Source: Forficula auricularia (taxonomy: Eukaryota > Arthropoda > Insecta > Dermaptera > Forficulidae). From it: a stretch of DNA of 64,000 nt. The stretch covers positions 7,403,171 to 7,467,170 of the forward strand of contig JALMQS010000816.1 of the NCBI GenBank assembly GCA_024734495.1, given 5' to 3'. This document shows positions 51,724 to 63,850 of this stretch, piece by piece; position 1 is the stretch's first letter, and each line of letters opens with the position of its first letter. Made by a program: the position numbers and the translations under genes. The notes under the pieces are model-generated. The model was not told the origin of the DNA. It did not search any database and worked only from the letters and a program-made list of their open reading frames with translations.

Positions 51724-53419
51724 CGGTCAAACTTCAGTGAATTCGAAGTTTGAGCTTTTTTATTATATTATTTTATTTTTAATTTTTTTAACTCTTTGAA
51801 TATTTCAAGGAATAACGATTTTATAAAAGCAATCATTTATTAAATAATAAGTTTATATTTACTTCATTAACTGAAAATAATTCATTTTAAAGAGTATATT
51901 TACTTTAAATTTGATATTTTTTATACATAGGTTTAAAAGTTGAATAATAAAAGCATCGCTTTTATTACCAAATAACTTTAAAATATTTGAATTTATCAAC
52001 GACATTGTCTAAATATATTGAAAAGATAGCTCTAATTTCAATTCAAGGTCAAAATAAACTTGTAAATAGATGATCACACTCACACAAGCCAGTAAACCTC
52101 TCACCGACTGGAACAGAAAGATTAATTCTTATTGGTTGAAAGATTAACCCTCAACCAATCACAGTTGAGATAACATAACTCGCTTTCCCATTCCTTTTTC
52201 TAACCATTCGGTCTCTCGCTAGAGAGCCTCTTCACTCTTGTTCATATCACCGAACTGGTCGGTTGATTTTTTGGGAGCAAGCCCTATTTGGAGGGCAGTC
52301 TCTCTTGATCATGTTCTCGAACTAGCTGGTTCGGCATTATAGGAGCAAGCCCTATTTGGGGGACTGTCTCCTCGCTGAAGCCATTTTACTTGTTCCAAGT
52401 TTTATTTTATATGTGTTTAAAGGCCATTTGTATTGGTTCTTTTTATATTTAATTGTGGATTTCCGTAAAATAGCCATCGGCTTTTAAAAAGTGGGCTGTA
52501 AATCTTTACGAAGTTGGAAATACCCCGAATATACTTTTGTTAGTCCTGGAAATACTTTTATTCCCTGAGCTCAACTGGAACAGGCTTCATCAGACTATTT
52601 AGTCACCTTTTTACAAGAAGTTTCATTCCAAACTTGGATAAACTGAAATTCTTGCATATTTTCTTGTTTGGAAAGAAAATAAATTAACTTCATTTCTACC
52701 GACGCCATCTTGATCTGTGACGTAACCACAAGGACACAGGAAGCAAGGGGAATTTCTTACCCCTCTCCTGCCATTCCCACTCTTCAAAACATCTCTGCTG
52801 TGATCATACCTTAAACCACCTGTTCTGTCAAGATCATCGAGATATTGGCTTTTGTCATGAAGAAGCATCTGTATTGAATTGATATCTGTTTACCAATTTA
52901 CCTCAATAATTGACAGAGGAAATTTATTCATCTTATTTTTAAGATAAGTACTGATTATAATATATGTATTAAAACAATTATTATTTAATTCAAATTGCAC
53001 TCTTTGTTATAAAGAATTTATAATACTTTACTCATTATTGTTTAAATAATAAATACTCTTTGTTAATTAAATATAATTTCATTATTTTAATTAAAAAATT
53101 ATTAATCATTATTTTCTGAATTTAACTTTCCACAAAATATTCCTTACATTTATTTTTTAATAATAATCTATGAAAGTTTTTTGCTAATATATCTTTTAAC
53201 TATCCGAATCTGCAATCAAGTACCTTTTTAGTACCGGACAGGGTTATAAAAACACGTCTATGGTAACGAATCCCTCAATCTTGGATATTCGTGTTTTCCC
53301 AAGGTAGACCGATAATTAAGGAATACGCGTTCGCATTTATTTTATACCGCTTATGTAGGGATTAGCCGTTCGTCCGTGAATCCGTATAAACTTAGTCATC
53401 AATTGAGGTCTCCCTAACA
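51724..53419 (+). repeat. 5' LTR of BEL/Pao element (1,696 bp)
   Basis: Begins CGGTCAAACTTCAGTGAATT and ends TCTCCCTAACA. It is very similar to the 3' LTR but longer by 66 bp, because it holds two diverged copies of a GAACTGGTCGGTT...GGGAGCAAGCCCTATTTGG unit near 52262-52380 where the 3' LTR has one. A TGG-initial sequence 3 bases after the end (TGGCAACACGTGACAGG, 53423) is a possible primer-binding site; the tRNA is not identified. Confidence 0.93.
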
Positions 53420-53947
53420 TACTGGCAACACGTGACAGGACAAAACATACTGTCGATCGTTTTGACAAGACAAACTTTTGTTTAACAAAAAGCTTTCATT
53501 ATTTAGCAAATTTTTATATTTTGCAAACGTTTTATTTAATAAAACAAACTTTAAGTTGAACATTTTTACTGTTGTTAGTAAACAAACATTGACAGCTGCC
53601 AAAGTGTCATTTTATATTTTGACAGCTGGAATGTAAACAAACATTAAGTTTGAATCATTCTTTAAATGTAAAGAGTTTTCATCAAACGCAATATTTATAT
53701 TTATTTATTTTGTGGAACGTTCATTCAGTGGCGACCATTTGTGACTCGATACGATAATTAATTCAATAATTAATCAAAATTTTTATATAAACATTTAGTT
53801 AAGTTATATAACAATTTTATATAAACAAATCAGATTAATCAATTTAGTATTAATCAACCAAACTATTTATTATTTTAACAAATATTAAACTTGTTTATTA
53901 TAATTTATATTAAAATAAATAAATTTTAATAATTTAATTATATAAAA

Positions 53948-55617
53948 ATGACTCAAAAGCAAGTCAAATACATTACTGGCATTTGGGCTTCAGCCAAGAA
54001 GAAAGTAAGATTACCTGACTCTCATAAATGATATAGAATCGTGTTTCTGCAACTTCAGGCAACAGATGCCTAGAAGATTTAAAATCTATTATTGAGGAAG
54101 TTAAGAACTGTAGGCATTACATTTTCCAACATGACTTACAGAATGTACAGCCGGTTGACCTCATGTTGCCGGAAATATCCTCAACATTTAGTCAGCTTAA
54201 AACGCTAGAACTCAATGTTATGAATGCTTTAGACAAGCTGCAGACTGTTAGTAAGTCAACTGACTCACAAAGCAGTTCTGAAAATTCTAATACAAACAGC
54301 TTACAAATAAATCTTCCTAAAATTAATTTGGAAAAGTTTAATGGTTTATATACTAGATATCCAGCTTTTTTACATCAGTTTAATGCCTCCATAGGTGAAA
54401 ATGCACAGCTTTCTCCCTGTCAAAAATTAATTTATTTAAAAAGTTTCTTAGGTGATGAACCTCTAAATCACATTCGTCACTTAGAAGTCACTAATGACAA
54501 TTATCAAATTGCACTTGATTTGATTCATAGCAAGTACTACAAGTACCGAAAGATTGTTTTCGACTTGTTAGACGAACTATTCGATTTGAAAGTTATTACT
54601 TCACCAAATGCTAAAATGTATCACCATTTAACCACAACTGTCAAGCAAATTGTTTTGCAATTAAATAATTTAAAAATAGAGACAGATCAGTGGAACATTA
54701 TTTTAGTCAAGTTAGTGTCTTCCAAATTGGACCCTAAGGCACAACAGGATTGGTATTTAACTTTAGATAATGATCAAATACCAATTTTAGACTCTTTATT
54801 AGAATTTATAGAAAAGCGTGCAGATTCTTATCTGGAATCACACGCACAAACCGTTAATAAAAATAAAACTTTTACCAAAAATAACTTTAATGCCAAGACT
54901 TTAAATTTACAAGCTAAAGAGCCTGATAATAGCTGCATAGCTTGTAAAGCCCAACATTGGGTGGGTAGATGTCCCAAATTTATCGCATTAAAGCCATATG
55001 AAAGGTTTGTTTTAATAAGAAACAACAATTTATGTTTAAAATGCTTTTCTTCACAACATTCCGTTTCGGTTTGTGGACGAAGCAACTGCAACCAATGTTC
55101 ACGTACTCATTCCGCCCTTTTGCATTTTTCTAGTACCAAAACGGATGGCTCACACAAGGACTCGGAGAGTGGTTCAGTCAAACAGAAACAAAAGTCGGAG
55201 GTCAAGAATGCTACTAATTCGGACACTTCTACTGAAAAGAAAGGACAAGTCTCACATGTTCGAGTCTGTGGTTCCACAACCTTATTGAGCAGAGCCCAAA
55301 TCAAAGCCTTTGATTACCAAGGTCAACAGGTATGCGTCAATGCCTTTATTGACGCCGGTAGTGAAATTTCTCTTATTTCCGAAACCGCAGTTAAACTATT
55401 GGGTTTGAAAAGCTCACCCACACTGCTTTCAGTTAGAGGTTTGAACGACCAGCATCTTGCCACAGCTAGTCAATTTGTTAATTTAACTTTTAATTCTGTA
55501 GTTGACAACTCTTTAGAATTTAATGCCGATTTTTACGTTGTTAAAGATTTGAATCTGACCATCCCCTCTGTACCTTTGAAAAGGAGTCAATTCACCTTCT
55601 TGCAGGGCCTCCTCTAG
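53948..55617 (+). pseudogene. BEL/Pao Gag-protease, frame-broken
   Basis: A likely original ATG at 53948 opens 27 codons and is stopped at about 54029. The reading resumes in another frame (open from about 54036) and includes the 484-codon frame 54163-55617. Residues about 50-190 of that frame (LPKINLEKFNGLYTRYPAFL...) match the DUF1759 Gag core of BEL/Pao elements. Residues 258-316 have the Cys/His array of the family's zinc region (CIACKAQHW, CLKCFSSQH, CGRSNCNQCSRTH). Residues 395-400 (FIDAGS) are the retroviral-type aspartic protease site with catalytic Asp397, followed by ISLISETAVKLLGL. A one-base loss near 55609 shifts the frame just before the conserved GLPLAD-like segment, giving the stop at 55617. 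Confidence 0.88.
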
Positions 55618-56090
55618 CAGACAAATTGTTTGGTACACCAGGAAGAGTAGAAATTTTAATTGGTGCAGACATATTTTCTAAATTAGTCCTCGGTGACATT
55701 TTGAAAAATGACAGCCAAAATTTAGTGGCACAAAACACCTCGTTGGGTTGGGTGGTATTTGGCAAAGCTGACCCCCTCCATAAGGTAGCTTACCCTAAAA
55801 AAGTAAAAAATTGTCACCTAAAAGGCTCTTTAGCCGAATTAAATTCAAACTTATTAAAATTAGTTGAACTGGACTCGGTCCCAGATCATAAAATAGTGAA
55901 TAATTCAAATGCTGAAATGCAATTCTTATCTAGCATAAAGCAAATAGATAACAATCAACTTCAGGTTGCATTACCTTTTAAATTAAACCCTCCTCCACTT
56001 GGAGATTCTTTTCCCAAGTCACTTGTAATGCTTAAAAAGCAAAATGAAAAATTTAACAAGGTTAACAATTTAAAAAGAAAAAGAAAGAGA
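55618..56090 (+). pseudogene. BEL/Pao Pol N-terminal remnant
   Basis: Continues the protease-adjacent region in the next frame: LADKLFGTPGRVEILIGADI, then SLGWVVFGKADP. Near 55960-56000 LQVALPFKLNPPPLGDS matches the segment just before the RT domain of BEL/Pao Pol. After this the sequence falls into Lys/Arg-coding A-rich repeats (about 56060-56100), probably the deletion junction. No RT palm motif is present. Confidence 0.8.
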
Positions 56091-56364
56091 AAAAGGAATA
56101 GTCATTTAAATTGGCGAAATACCACATTAAAAAAGAATTATGGGCAACAGCTCCTTAACGTTGATGGAGCTGCAGGCTCTTCTATGTCAGGTTGAATCTG
56201 TCCTGAATTCTCGACCTTTGACTCCACTCTCTGAGGAGACAGACAGTTTTGATTATTTGTCTCCTGGTCATTTCTTGGTGGGTCAACCGTTAGTACAGTT
56301 ACCTGTCTTAGAACATGTCAATGACAGAAATTATAAACTCTCACAAAGCTTTAAACATATTTAA
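56091..56364 (+). pseudogene. BEL/Pao integrase C-terminal remnant
   Basis: AKYHIKKELW-like residues then LTLMELQALLCQVESVLNSR and PLTPLSE...LSPGHFLVGQPL, the end of the integrase core and linker in BEL/Pao elements. The frame stops at 56362-56364, before the usual C-terminal domain. Upstream catalytic Asp residues are absent because of the deletion. About 220 bases of 3' UTR with a purine-rich CGAAGGTGGCCAG stretch precede the 3' LTR. Confidence 0.85.
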
Positions 56365-56583
56365 TTTTGTAATACCTTTTAAGTATAATTTTAAGATTAT
56401 TAGTTTTCTAAGGCACTATCATTGTTAAGTGCAATCAGTGTTTCTTTTTTTTTATGTTAAAGTGAAAGTGAAATTGTGTGCTTACTATTAAGTAAACAAA
56501 TCCATATCAGCCACTAAGATAGAAACTTTATTAACTCAATGAATTATTGTAACGAAAAGAAAACTTTTCGAAGGTGGCCAGTA

Positions 56584-58213
56584 TGGTCAAACTTCAGTGA
56601 ATTCGAAGTTTGAGCTTTTTATTATATTATTTTTATTTTTAATTTTTTTAACTCTTTGAATATTTCAAGGAATAACGATTTTATAAAAGCAATCATTTAT
56701 TAAATAATAAGTTTATATTTACTTCATTAACTGAAAATAATTCATTTTAAAGAGTATATTTACTTTAAATTTGATATTTTTTATACATAGGTTTAAAAGT
56801 TCAATAATAAAAGCATCGCTTTTATTACCAAATAACTTTAAAATATTTGAATTTATCAACGACATTGTCTAAATATATTGAAAAGATAGCTCTAATTTCA
56901 ATTCAAGGTCAAAATAAACTTGTAAATAGATGATCACACTCACACAAGCCAGTAAACCTCTCACCGACTTGAACAGAAAGATTAATTCTTATTGGTTGAA
57001 AGATTAACCCTCAACCAATCACAGTTGAGATAACATAACTCGCTTTCCCATTCCTTTTTCTAACCACTCGGTCCTCTCGCTAGAGAACCTCGGCAGTCTT
57101 GTTCATATCACCGAACTGGTCGGTTGATTTTATGGGAGCAAGCCCTTTTTCGAGGGCAGTCTCTCTTGAAGCCTTTTACTTGTTCCAAGTTTTATTTTAT
57201 ATGTGTTTAAAGGCCATTTGTATTGGTTCTTTTTATATTTAATTGTGGATTTCCGTAAAATAGCCATCGGCTTTTAAAAAGTGGGCTGTAAATCTTTACG
57301 AAGTTGGAAATACCCCGAATATACTTTTGTTAGTCCTGGAAATACTTTTATTCCCTGAGCTCAACTGGAACAGGCTTCATCAGACTATTTAGTCACCTTT
57401 TTCACGAAGTTTCATTCCAAACTTGGATAAACTGAAATTCTTGCATATTTTCTTTGTTTGGAAAGAAAAATAAATTAACTCCCATTTCTACCGACGCCAT
57501 CTTGATCTGTGACGTAACCACAAGGACACAGGAAGCAAGGGGAATTTCTTACCCCTCTCCTGCCATTCCCACTCTTCAAAACATCTCTGCTGTGATCATA
57601 CCTTAAACCACCTGTTCTGTCAAGATCATCGAGATATTGGCTTTGTCATGAAGAAGCATCTGTATTGAATTGATATCTAGTTTACCAATTTACCTCAATA
57701 ATTGACAGAGGAAATTTATTCATCTTATTATTTTTAAGATAAGTACTGATTATAATATATGTATTAAAACAATTATTATTTAATTCAAATTGCACTCTTT
57801 GTTATAAAGAATTTATAATACTTTACTCATTATTGTTTAAATAATAAATACTCTTTGTTAATTAAATATAATTTCATTATTTTAATTAAAAGATTATTAA
57901 TCATTATTTTCTGAATTTAACTTTCCACAAAATATTCCTTACATTTATTTTTTAATAATAATCTATGAAAGTTTTTTGCTAATATATCTTTTAACTATTC
58001 GAATCTGCAATCAAGTACCTTTAGTAACTGACAGGGTTATAAAAACACGAATTATGGTAACGAATCCCTCAATCTTGGATATTCGTGTTTTCCCATGGTA
58101 GACCGATAATTAAGGAATACGCGTTCGCATTTATTTTATAACGCTTATGTAGGGATTAGCCGTTCGTCCGTGAATCCGTATAAACTTAGTCATCAATTGA
58201 GGTCTCCCTAACA
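56584..58213 (+). repeat. 3' LTR of BEL/Pao element (1,630 bp)
   Basis: Begins TGGTCAAACTTCAGTGAATT and ends TCTCCCTAACA. Differs from the 5' LTR by scattered substitutions, small indels and the missing second 66-bp unit. Confidence 0.93.
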
Positions 58214-58218
58214 ATTAC

Positions 58219-58345
58219 TGTCTTTCGTAAAAAATATAATAAAAACTCTTAATAATTCGAATGTTTTTCTTTCCTCTTGATAATTCAAAGTCTCGAATTT
58301 TCTTGTAGTCCCTTGGATTTCGAATTATCGACAGTTGACTGTATT
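58219..58345 (-). mobile_element. pogo-like element fragment
   Basis: Minus strand starts AATACAGTCAACTGTCGATA and TTCGAAATCCAAGGGACTAC, matching 3781-3930. It touches the LTR element's right target duplication, so the LTR element seems to have landed in or beside an older pogo-like copy. No matching half is visible on the left side. Confidence 0.55.
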
Positions 58346-59484
58346 AATATGTATATTCGATCATTATTTCGAAGCTATTTGATAAATTTAAGAGGCTAAG
58401 GGCAAAATATAGCACTTTGGTAGTTAAGATCCGAGAAATCAGGAGAGTAATTAAGTTTTTTGGATCATCATTCATATCGGGTAGTTATTAGAATGCTGTA
58501 AGTGCAATTAATGTGTGCACGAGTCACTGGTGATTTATTCTATAAATGCGCACATCTAATTAATTTTCTTGATCTTTTCCACTTTTATAATTTAAATATA
58601 TTTCATTTTATAACATGTCAATTACCCATTGATAAATACAATTTCTGAAGAAATAAAAAATCTTCCACTTATAGCGGATGACGTCCTTATATAGCGATAT
58701 GTTCAGGAATTAGCTATAAACAGTTTAATAGACAGTACAAGCCCTCACTAAATGGCGTTATTAAAAATAATTAAATTTTAATAATTTCTATCTCGAATGA
58801 ATTTTAATTCGCCTCTTCTTTCCTCGGTCGCTTAATATTCCTTCTCTTTAGCTTCAATGCATGGAGACTAATGTTTGCACTGGGCAAAAAACGACCCGCG
58901 GCTTCTGCTTCGGACATGATTCATGACACCAAACCAGGCAGACAGAACCCTTCGATCGTTTATTCTTGCTTTCTCTTGGAGGCTTCTCGTTATCGAAAAC
59001 ATATTGTCTTGAGATTAAATGAGAAAAATGAACTCAATAGCCGTTCCAAGATTTGGCTTGTCGAAAATTAATTCTTCGCGTCAATTTATCGTATAGAAAG
59101 GTTAATTTAGTTTTAGTGTGTCATTAAATTTGAGAAATTATTTTCGTAGGCGAACAGCCATTCTTAATATTAGCGGTGCATTAAACAAGAGGTCGTCTCG
59201 AAACGATGCATTCCCTAAAGTCGGTCAACCCCTTTCGGCTTATTAAGGCAGGCCATCAAATAAAAGTAGCCGTTAAAAAGTAATTGAAATATAATTTTTT
59301 TTATTATTGATTTGCTTTTTTCTCCTGACATTTATTAGCATTTTAAAATTTCACAAATTTTTTTTAATATTTTTTCTCTGGCACCTGCCCCTTCTCTCTT
59401 TCTCTTTCTCTATTAACGAGAAATCATATAATGGGGTAAAAATGACTTTTCAAAGAAAATAAAAAAAATCTCTTATAATTTAAA
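58346..59484. other. Single-copy-looking DNA
   Basis: 58850-59270 is less AT-rich, with a 66-codon ATG frame at 58871-59071 (+) that shows no domain. The pattern could be conserved non-coding DNA. AGCGGATGACGTCCTTATA at 58673 is a possible MITE end. A (CT)n run lies at 59390-59411. Confidence 0.3.
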
Positions 59485-60115
59485 AAATAAACGGATCGTT
59501 TCTAGACTTTATCTATAGTCATATTTGAAATATTAATATGTTTATTTCTTTTTTTATTAATCAGATATCACTGGCTATTTGAAGTCAATGTTGACTGAAA
59601 ATCAAAAAGAGCCATCGATTCTCATTTAATCCTTGATGGATAATCATTTTACATTGCATCTTTGACGTTTCTATGATCATTGGGGTAACAGGGGCGTAGC
59701 CACAGGGGGGCCTCATGGGATGAGTAACGGCAACGACAAACCGTTTCTTATAGCAAACTAACCGTAATTAAATATATTTCTTAAATTTAATCAAGAATTA
59801 TGTTATTTTTTAATTTCTTGAAGTACTTATTTGTATTAATAAAAAAAATTCCCACTAAATATTTTGCTTTGTGGATTGACCCCCCTATTTAAATTTTCTG
59901 CCTACGCCACTGATTGGTAATCTGTCCTGAAGACATGGAGGAATCGACTTAAAATCAAAAATAATGCTCGGTTTACATCTAATACTGTAGGAATAATTTT
60001 ATTACATTCCATTTTGGTTGTTTTGACCATTAATGGTAACCACTCCTGAAAACCTGGAAGAATTGATTTAAAATTCAAAAGACAAAATTATTTTTTGGTA
60101 AACAACTCAACCACT
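59485..60115. mobile_element. Relative of the 7097-7822 inverted-repeat element, decayed
   Basis: AAACGGATCGTTTCTAGACT, ATTAATATGTTTAT and TTAATCAGATATCACT match the left arm at 7097 in order. Internal GACATGGAGGAATCGACTTA blocks match the 119-bp repeats. Interrupted by a hAT-like MITE. The right arm is not preserved. Confidence 0.6.
59689..59912. mobile_element. hAT-like MITE, CAGGGGCGTAGCCA ends
   Basis: CAGGGGCGTAGCCA (59689) and TGCCTACGCCACTG (ending 59912) are inverted ends of a common insect hAT-like type. Flanks TGGGGTAA and ATTGGTAA match at 6 of 8, fitting a decayed 8-bp duplication. Non-coding, 224 bp. Confidence 0.65.
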
Positions 60116-61153
60116 ATTAATTATTGTTTCCCCTGGGCCAAAAATTCAATTTACCGTCTCATGAGTTACGATTGATATTCGTCCACTCCTTTATTTATCA
60201 TGAACATTCGTTTTGTCGGCTTTAAGCTCACGACACCACTTGTGTTAGTACTTACGGTTCATGACACCATCCCCATTAACAGTTTTTACTTCATTAAAAA
60301 TCTTGGAACGGCGCGTTTCCTTTGCTAGAAAATACCGGATTACGATCCTATTAATTCGAAAGCTGAAAATCGATAGGATGATTTCAAAAAGAGGAAAGTG
60401 AAAGTGAAAATTGTGTGGAGAACAAACCAGTTGATTCCTAGGTTAGATTATATATATTTTTTTTATTCATCATGAACTATTATAGGTATTCTCATCCCAA
60501 TACGTATGTATGCAAAAAATCTCATTAGTAGGCAATAGCTCAAAATTTGATAACAAAATTTTATCCAGACAGACAGAGTTACTAATTTGATAATAGCCTA
60601 AAATAAAATTATTTATCAAGACTAAGACTAATTTTTAAATATGTATTAAAGACGGGGGAGAAATCCCTTTCATTTTTTATACTTCATCTAACGGCCATCT
60701 TTTGTAAAATTTATGTGTGTTCCATTGCACTTCTCTTGTTTCCAAGTGCATATCATCTGATTTGTTACCATTAAATTAAAATAATATGTGCCTTTTGGTC
60801 GATATTTTTGTTGTTTCAAAGAGTTTTTTATTTTTGATTGTTTTTTATATTTTTTCTTTTTTAATATTTTAATATTTTAGTACTTTTATAAATTAATTAT
60901 TTTTTTTAAATATTTTTATATTATTTTCATTATTCAGGGGACCAGACCAGATGATGAGCAAAAGGGAAAAAATAAAAGACACCTACTACTATATAGATAG
61001 TGTTTTGAATTTATTATTCATCCCCGGTTCCAAAAAATCCGATAATCAAATTACAAATATATAAAATAAAAAGGAACATGCCATATTTAAGTTAAAATAA
61101 ATTATTCTTGTTAATTTATATATGTCATGTTTTTGTTTTATTTTATTTATTTA
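60116..61153. other. Unassigned DNA
   Basis: 60170-60400 looks single-copy, without exon signals I can defend. 60800-60960 is T-rich low-complexity sequence. Confidence 0.35.
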
Positions 61154-61699
61154 CTAACTGACGCCAGGGCCTTCAACCCGGCGTCACCTACCCCTGGCGG
61201 GGAGCGTTACGTTTTATAGTTAAAATTTATATAGATAATAGCTAACCTGACCACGCGTTTAAAAAAATGATAAATGATTATATATTGCTTACCTGTCGAA
61301 ATTGATTTCATCAAAAATTTAAATATATTTAAAAAAATAATAATAGTTTTGAAAATAAATTGAAAATTCAAATAATTATAGAATAGGTATTAAAACAGTA
61401 AATGAATTATATATTACTTGTCAAAAGTGTTCCCTTAACCAAAAATAATATTGACAGTTGAAAGATTTCCAAAAAGCTATTATCGGCTATTTTGTTTGTT
61501 TGCTTTTAACCCCCAGAGAGGCGCTAGCGTTGTTTCCTCGAAAAAAATATTTTTTACATGCCTTAGGTGTGATATCTATAAAAACACTCGTGTATTTGAA
61601 TGGAATGTTGTGTGAAAATTTCAACGAATTCGGTGAAAATCTTTCGGAGATCCTTCAACGTATCACTTAAGCGTAACAGTACATTTTTATTTATATAGA
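61154..61699 (-). mobile_element. Helitron-like element (non-autonomous)
   Basis: Minus strand begins TCTATATAAATAAAAATGTA at 61699 and ends CAGTTAG at 61154 (CTAG changed to TTAG), between A and T. CGCTCCCCGCCAGGGGTAGG and a hairpin (GCCGGGTTGAAGGCCCTGGC) precede the end, as in 22571-23299. The plus-strand frame at 61458-61670 lies inside it and is not credited as a gene. Confidence 0.7.
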
Positions 61700-63597
61700 T
61701 ATTATTCTTTATTTATTTCACTTATTCATTAAATAGTCTCGGTCATTACTGGTTGGCCATCTTCAATTTCCGTGTTTAGCTTTTATAAAATGTCCCTGAG
61801 AACATTCTCTTCTTCAATCATTTTCATAGATTTTACAAATAGGTATACGTAGACATTCAATAATAAAAAAATTTTAGGGCCTCCACATCTCCCCTTATAG
61901 CACTCCGATCCTCCCACACCGGATGAGTCAGGGTGTGGCCACAGCAGAACGGTATAAAAACCTTTGCATGCTGAGGAGTTGAATATTAGGGTGAAAAATT
62001 TTAAATCGAGTTCAGTGGGTTGAAAATCAATAAAAAAATAACAAAACTAATTCCTTTCACTGGGATAAAGTAATAAAATAGATTTCAAATCAAACAATAT
62101 ATACGTATTCAAAATATATTGATATTGTTTTTCTATATCATAATCTTTAGCAGAAACACTCTGGTAAAAAGTTAAAGAACTCATTGTCAAAATTTCACGC
62201 TAGACATCTTGATTTATAGAATTAGATAAATGGAGAAGCAGATAAATCATTTTAATTACAGATATATAGACTGCTTCTATAAATCCAAAAGGAAAAGTTT
62301 TGCTCTTTCAATTACTTACGTCTCTTTGATTTAGAAATGACACTTCAGCTCCTTTAAGGAACAAACGAATTATCGCTGTTTAAACGATGAATATATTTTT
62401 GGGAAAGCGATTTTCAAGCTAGAGAAATATGTAAATGTGTTGGAGGTTAATTTATTTGTTTTTGGTAGACGCATTAAAAGTGAAGTATGGGTTCTTGTGC
62501 GTATCTCAATAAAACATTAAAAAAAAAAAAAGAATTCAGCCGGATCTCATAGAAAGAATAAGACCCGAATGTAAAAAAAGTGATTAATGAAGAGTAAAAA
62601 TAAAGCGGGGGATGTGGAAGATTTTTTCTTCAGACAATGCCAGCGCATCGGTGGGTAACGTTCTGCAAACGCGCGCGTCGTTTAGGCGTCAATTAAGCAG
62701 CTGGGGGCGAAGTCTCAGGGGCCTTTGGCTCCAACTCTGCTGACTCAATTAATGAAGCAAATGTTCCGAAACGCGTAGGTGGAGAATTCCTGGCCCGAAG
62801 AAACATTTCGATGAACCACCAAGGATAGAAACGTGTTGTTATTTATAGAGCGATAACATAATTAAAGAACGAGAAGGCATTAATGAAACAGATATCAACC
62901 GCCACTGTCGAAACAGACAACAGATATTTCTCACTGTTGTTTACAAATTCACATTTCACGAATTCTTTTCTTTTTTCAACCACCCCCGCTGCACGAAATT
63001 AACGCAAAAATACAATTTGGCACGATAAAGCTTTTAAAAATAATGAAATAGCCTTTTAATTTTATTTTTAAATGATGTTCATCTATTTTCTTAAGCATTC
63101 TGGCACTTGCCTTGTGGGAAGATATCCGGTCAATGGCAGGATGTCTTTTTGTCTTCAAGACACAATTCTCAATTTAAAGGGGGTTGGTAATTTGACCAAA
63201 TAACGGAGATTTTTCTTAATTGATTACTTGAAATTTACACTAAAATGTTAGTTAATTTCGAAATGAACCGTGTATTGAGTTTTCTCTTTTTTCATTATTT
63301 GATAAATGTGCGTATTTCATTGGAATCTGATCGAAGAAATTATTAAAACGGGTGTGGATAGAATGATCTCTCTTCGTTTAGAACTAAACCATTGTAAAGA
63401 TACCAAATACAAGTCCAGACCTGTTCTTAACTACTCGAGATTAATTTTTTAATTTCTATTATTCTAGGAATGGCCTTTTGCCTTTTGCACTTGGACCAAA
63501 ACGATACTCGTTATATATAGAGAGAATATTCAATTGGATTTCATTAAAATTAGATAAGGATGTAAAAATACTAGCATGTAATATTAAGAAAAACAAT
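61700..63597. other. Mostly unassigned; one GC-richer patch
   Basis: 62630-62830 is a GC-richer, single-copy-looking stretch (ACGCGCGCGTCGTTTAGG, GACTCAATTAATGAAGC) with homeodomain-type words but no coding frame. A poly-A run lies at 62519-62531. GGTATAAAAACC at 61951 is a TATA-like word without other promoter support. No gene called. Confidence 0.3.
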
Positions 63598-63850
63598 AGA
63601 GGTTGTCCTCTGCTTGATGGAAATAACATTCACACATATAATATATAATATATATTTGTTTAAGACAATAGTTTCGAAAGCTTGGCCTTCATGATGAGTT
63701 ATAATTATAAATATTATTTTTCAGTAAGAACAAAAATTTTCAATATCCTCGCGATACTGACTCCATGACAAATATTATTTATTATTTAAAAAAGACTGAT
63801 GATGAAGGTCAAGCCTTCGAATCTATAGTCTCAAACAAATAAATAATATA
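63598..63850 (+). mobile_element. Hammerhead foldback element, subfamily alpha, decayed
   Basis: AGAGGTTGTCCTCTGCTTGA at 63599 matches, inverted, the right arm at 650-665. The inverted halves follow. The minus-strand core reads CTCATCA (about 63698-63692) instead of CTGATGA. The plus-strand core has CTGATGA (63796) but GAAT in place of GAAA (about 63819). Both ribozymes should be inactive. Confidence 0.65.

Larger units (their letters stand above)
51719..58218 (+). mobile_element. BEL/Pao LTR retrotransposon, non-autonomous deletion copy
   Basis: Two LTRs (51724-53419 and 56584-58213) flank a 3.2-kb interior. The insertion is bounded by a perfect 5-bp target duplication, ATTAC, at 51719-51723 and 58214-58218. 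The LTRs run TG...CA; the 5' copy has C in place of the first T. The interior has Gag-protease frames of BEL/Pao type, then an abrupt jump to the end of integrase, so RT, RNase H and the integrase catalytic core are gone. It therefore could move only with enzymes from an intact relative. Confidence 0.93.

Noticed and set aside
53730..53750. Second possible primer-binding word GTGGCGACCATTTGTGAC
   Set aside because: It lies over 300 bases after the LTR end, whereas a primer-binding site should be next to it; the TGG word at 53423 is better placed.
54828..55304. Minus-strand and alternative plus-strand frames inside Gag
   Set aside because: Shadows of the BEL/Pao Gag-protease frame.
61940..61975. 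TATA-like GGTATAAAAACC as a promoter
   Set aside because: No initiator, ATG frame or GC shift follows; a single TATA word in AT-rich DNA is expected by chance.
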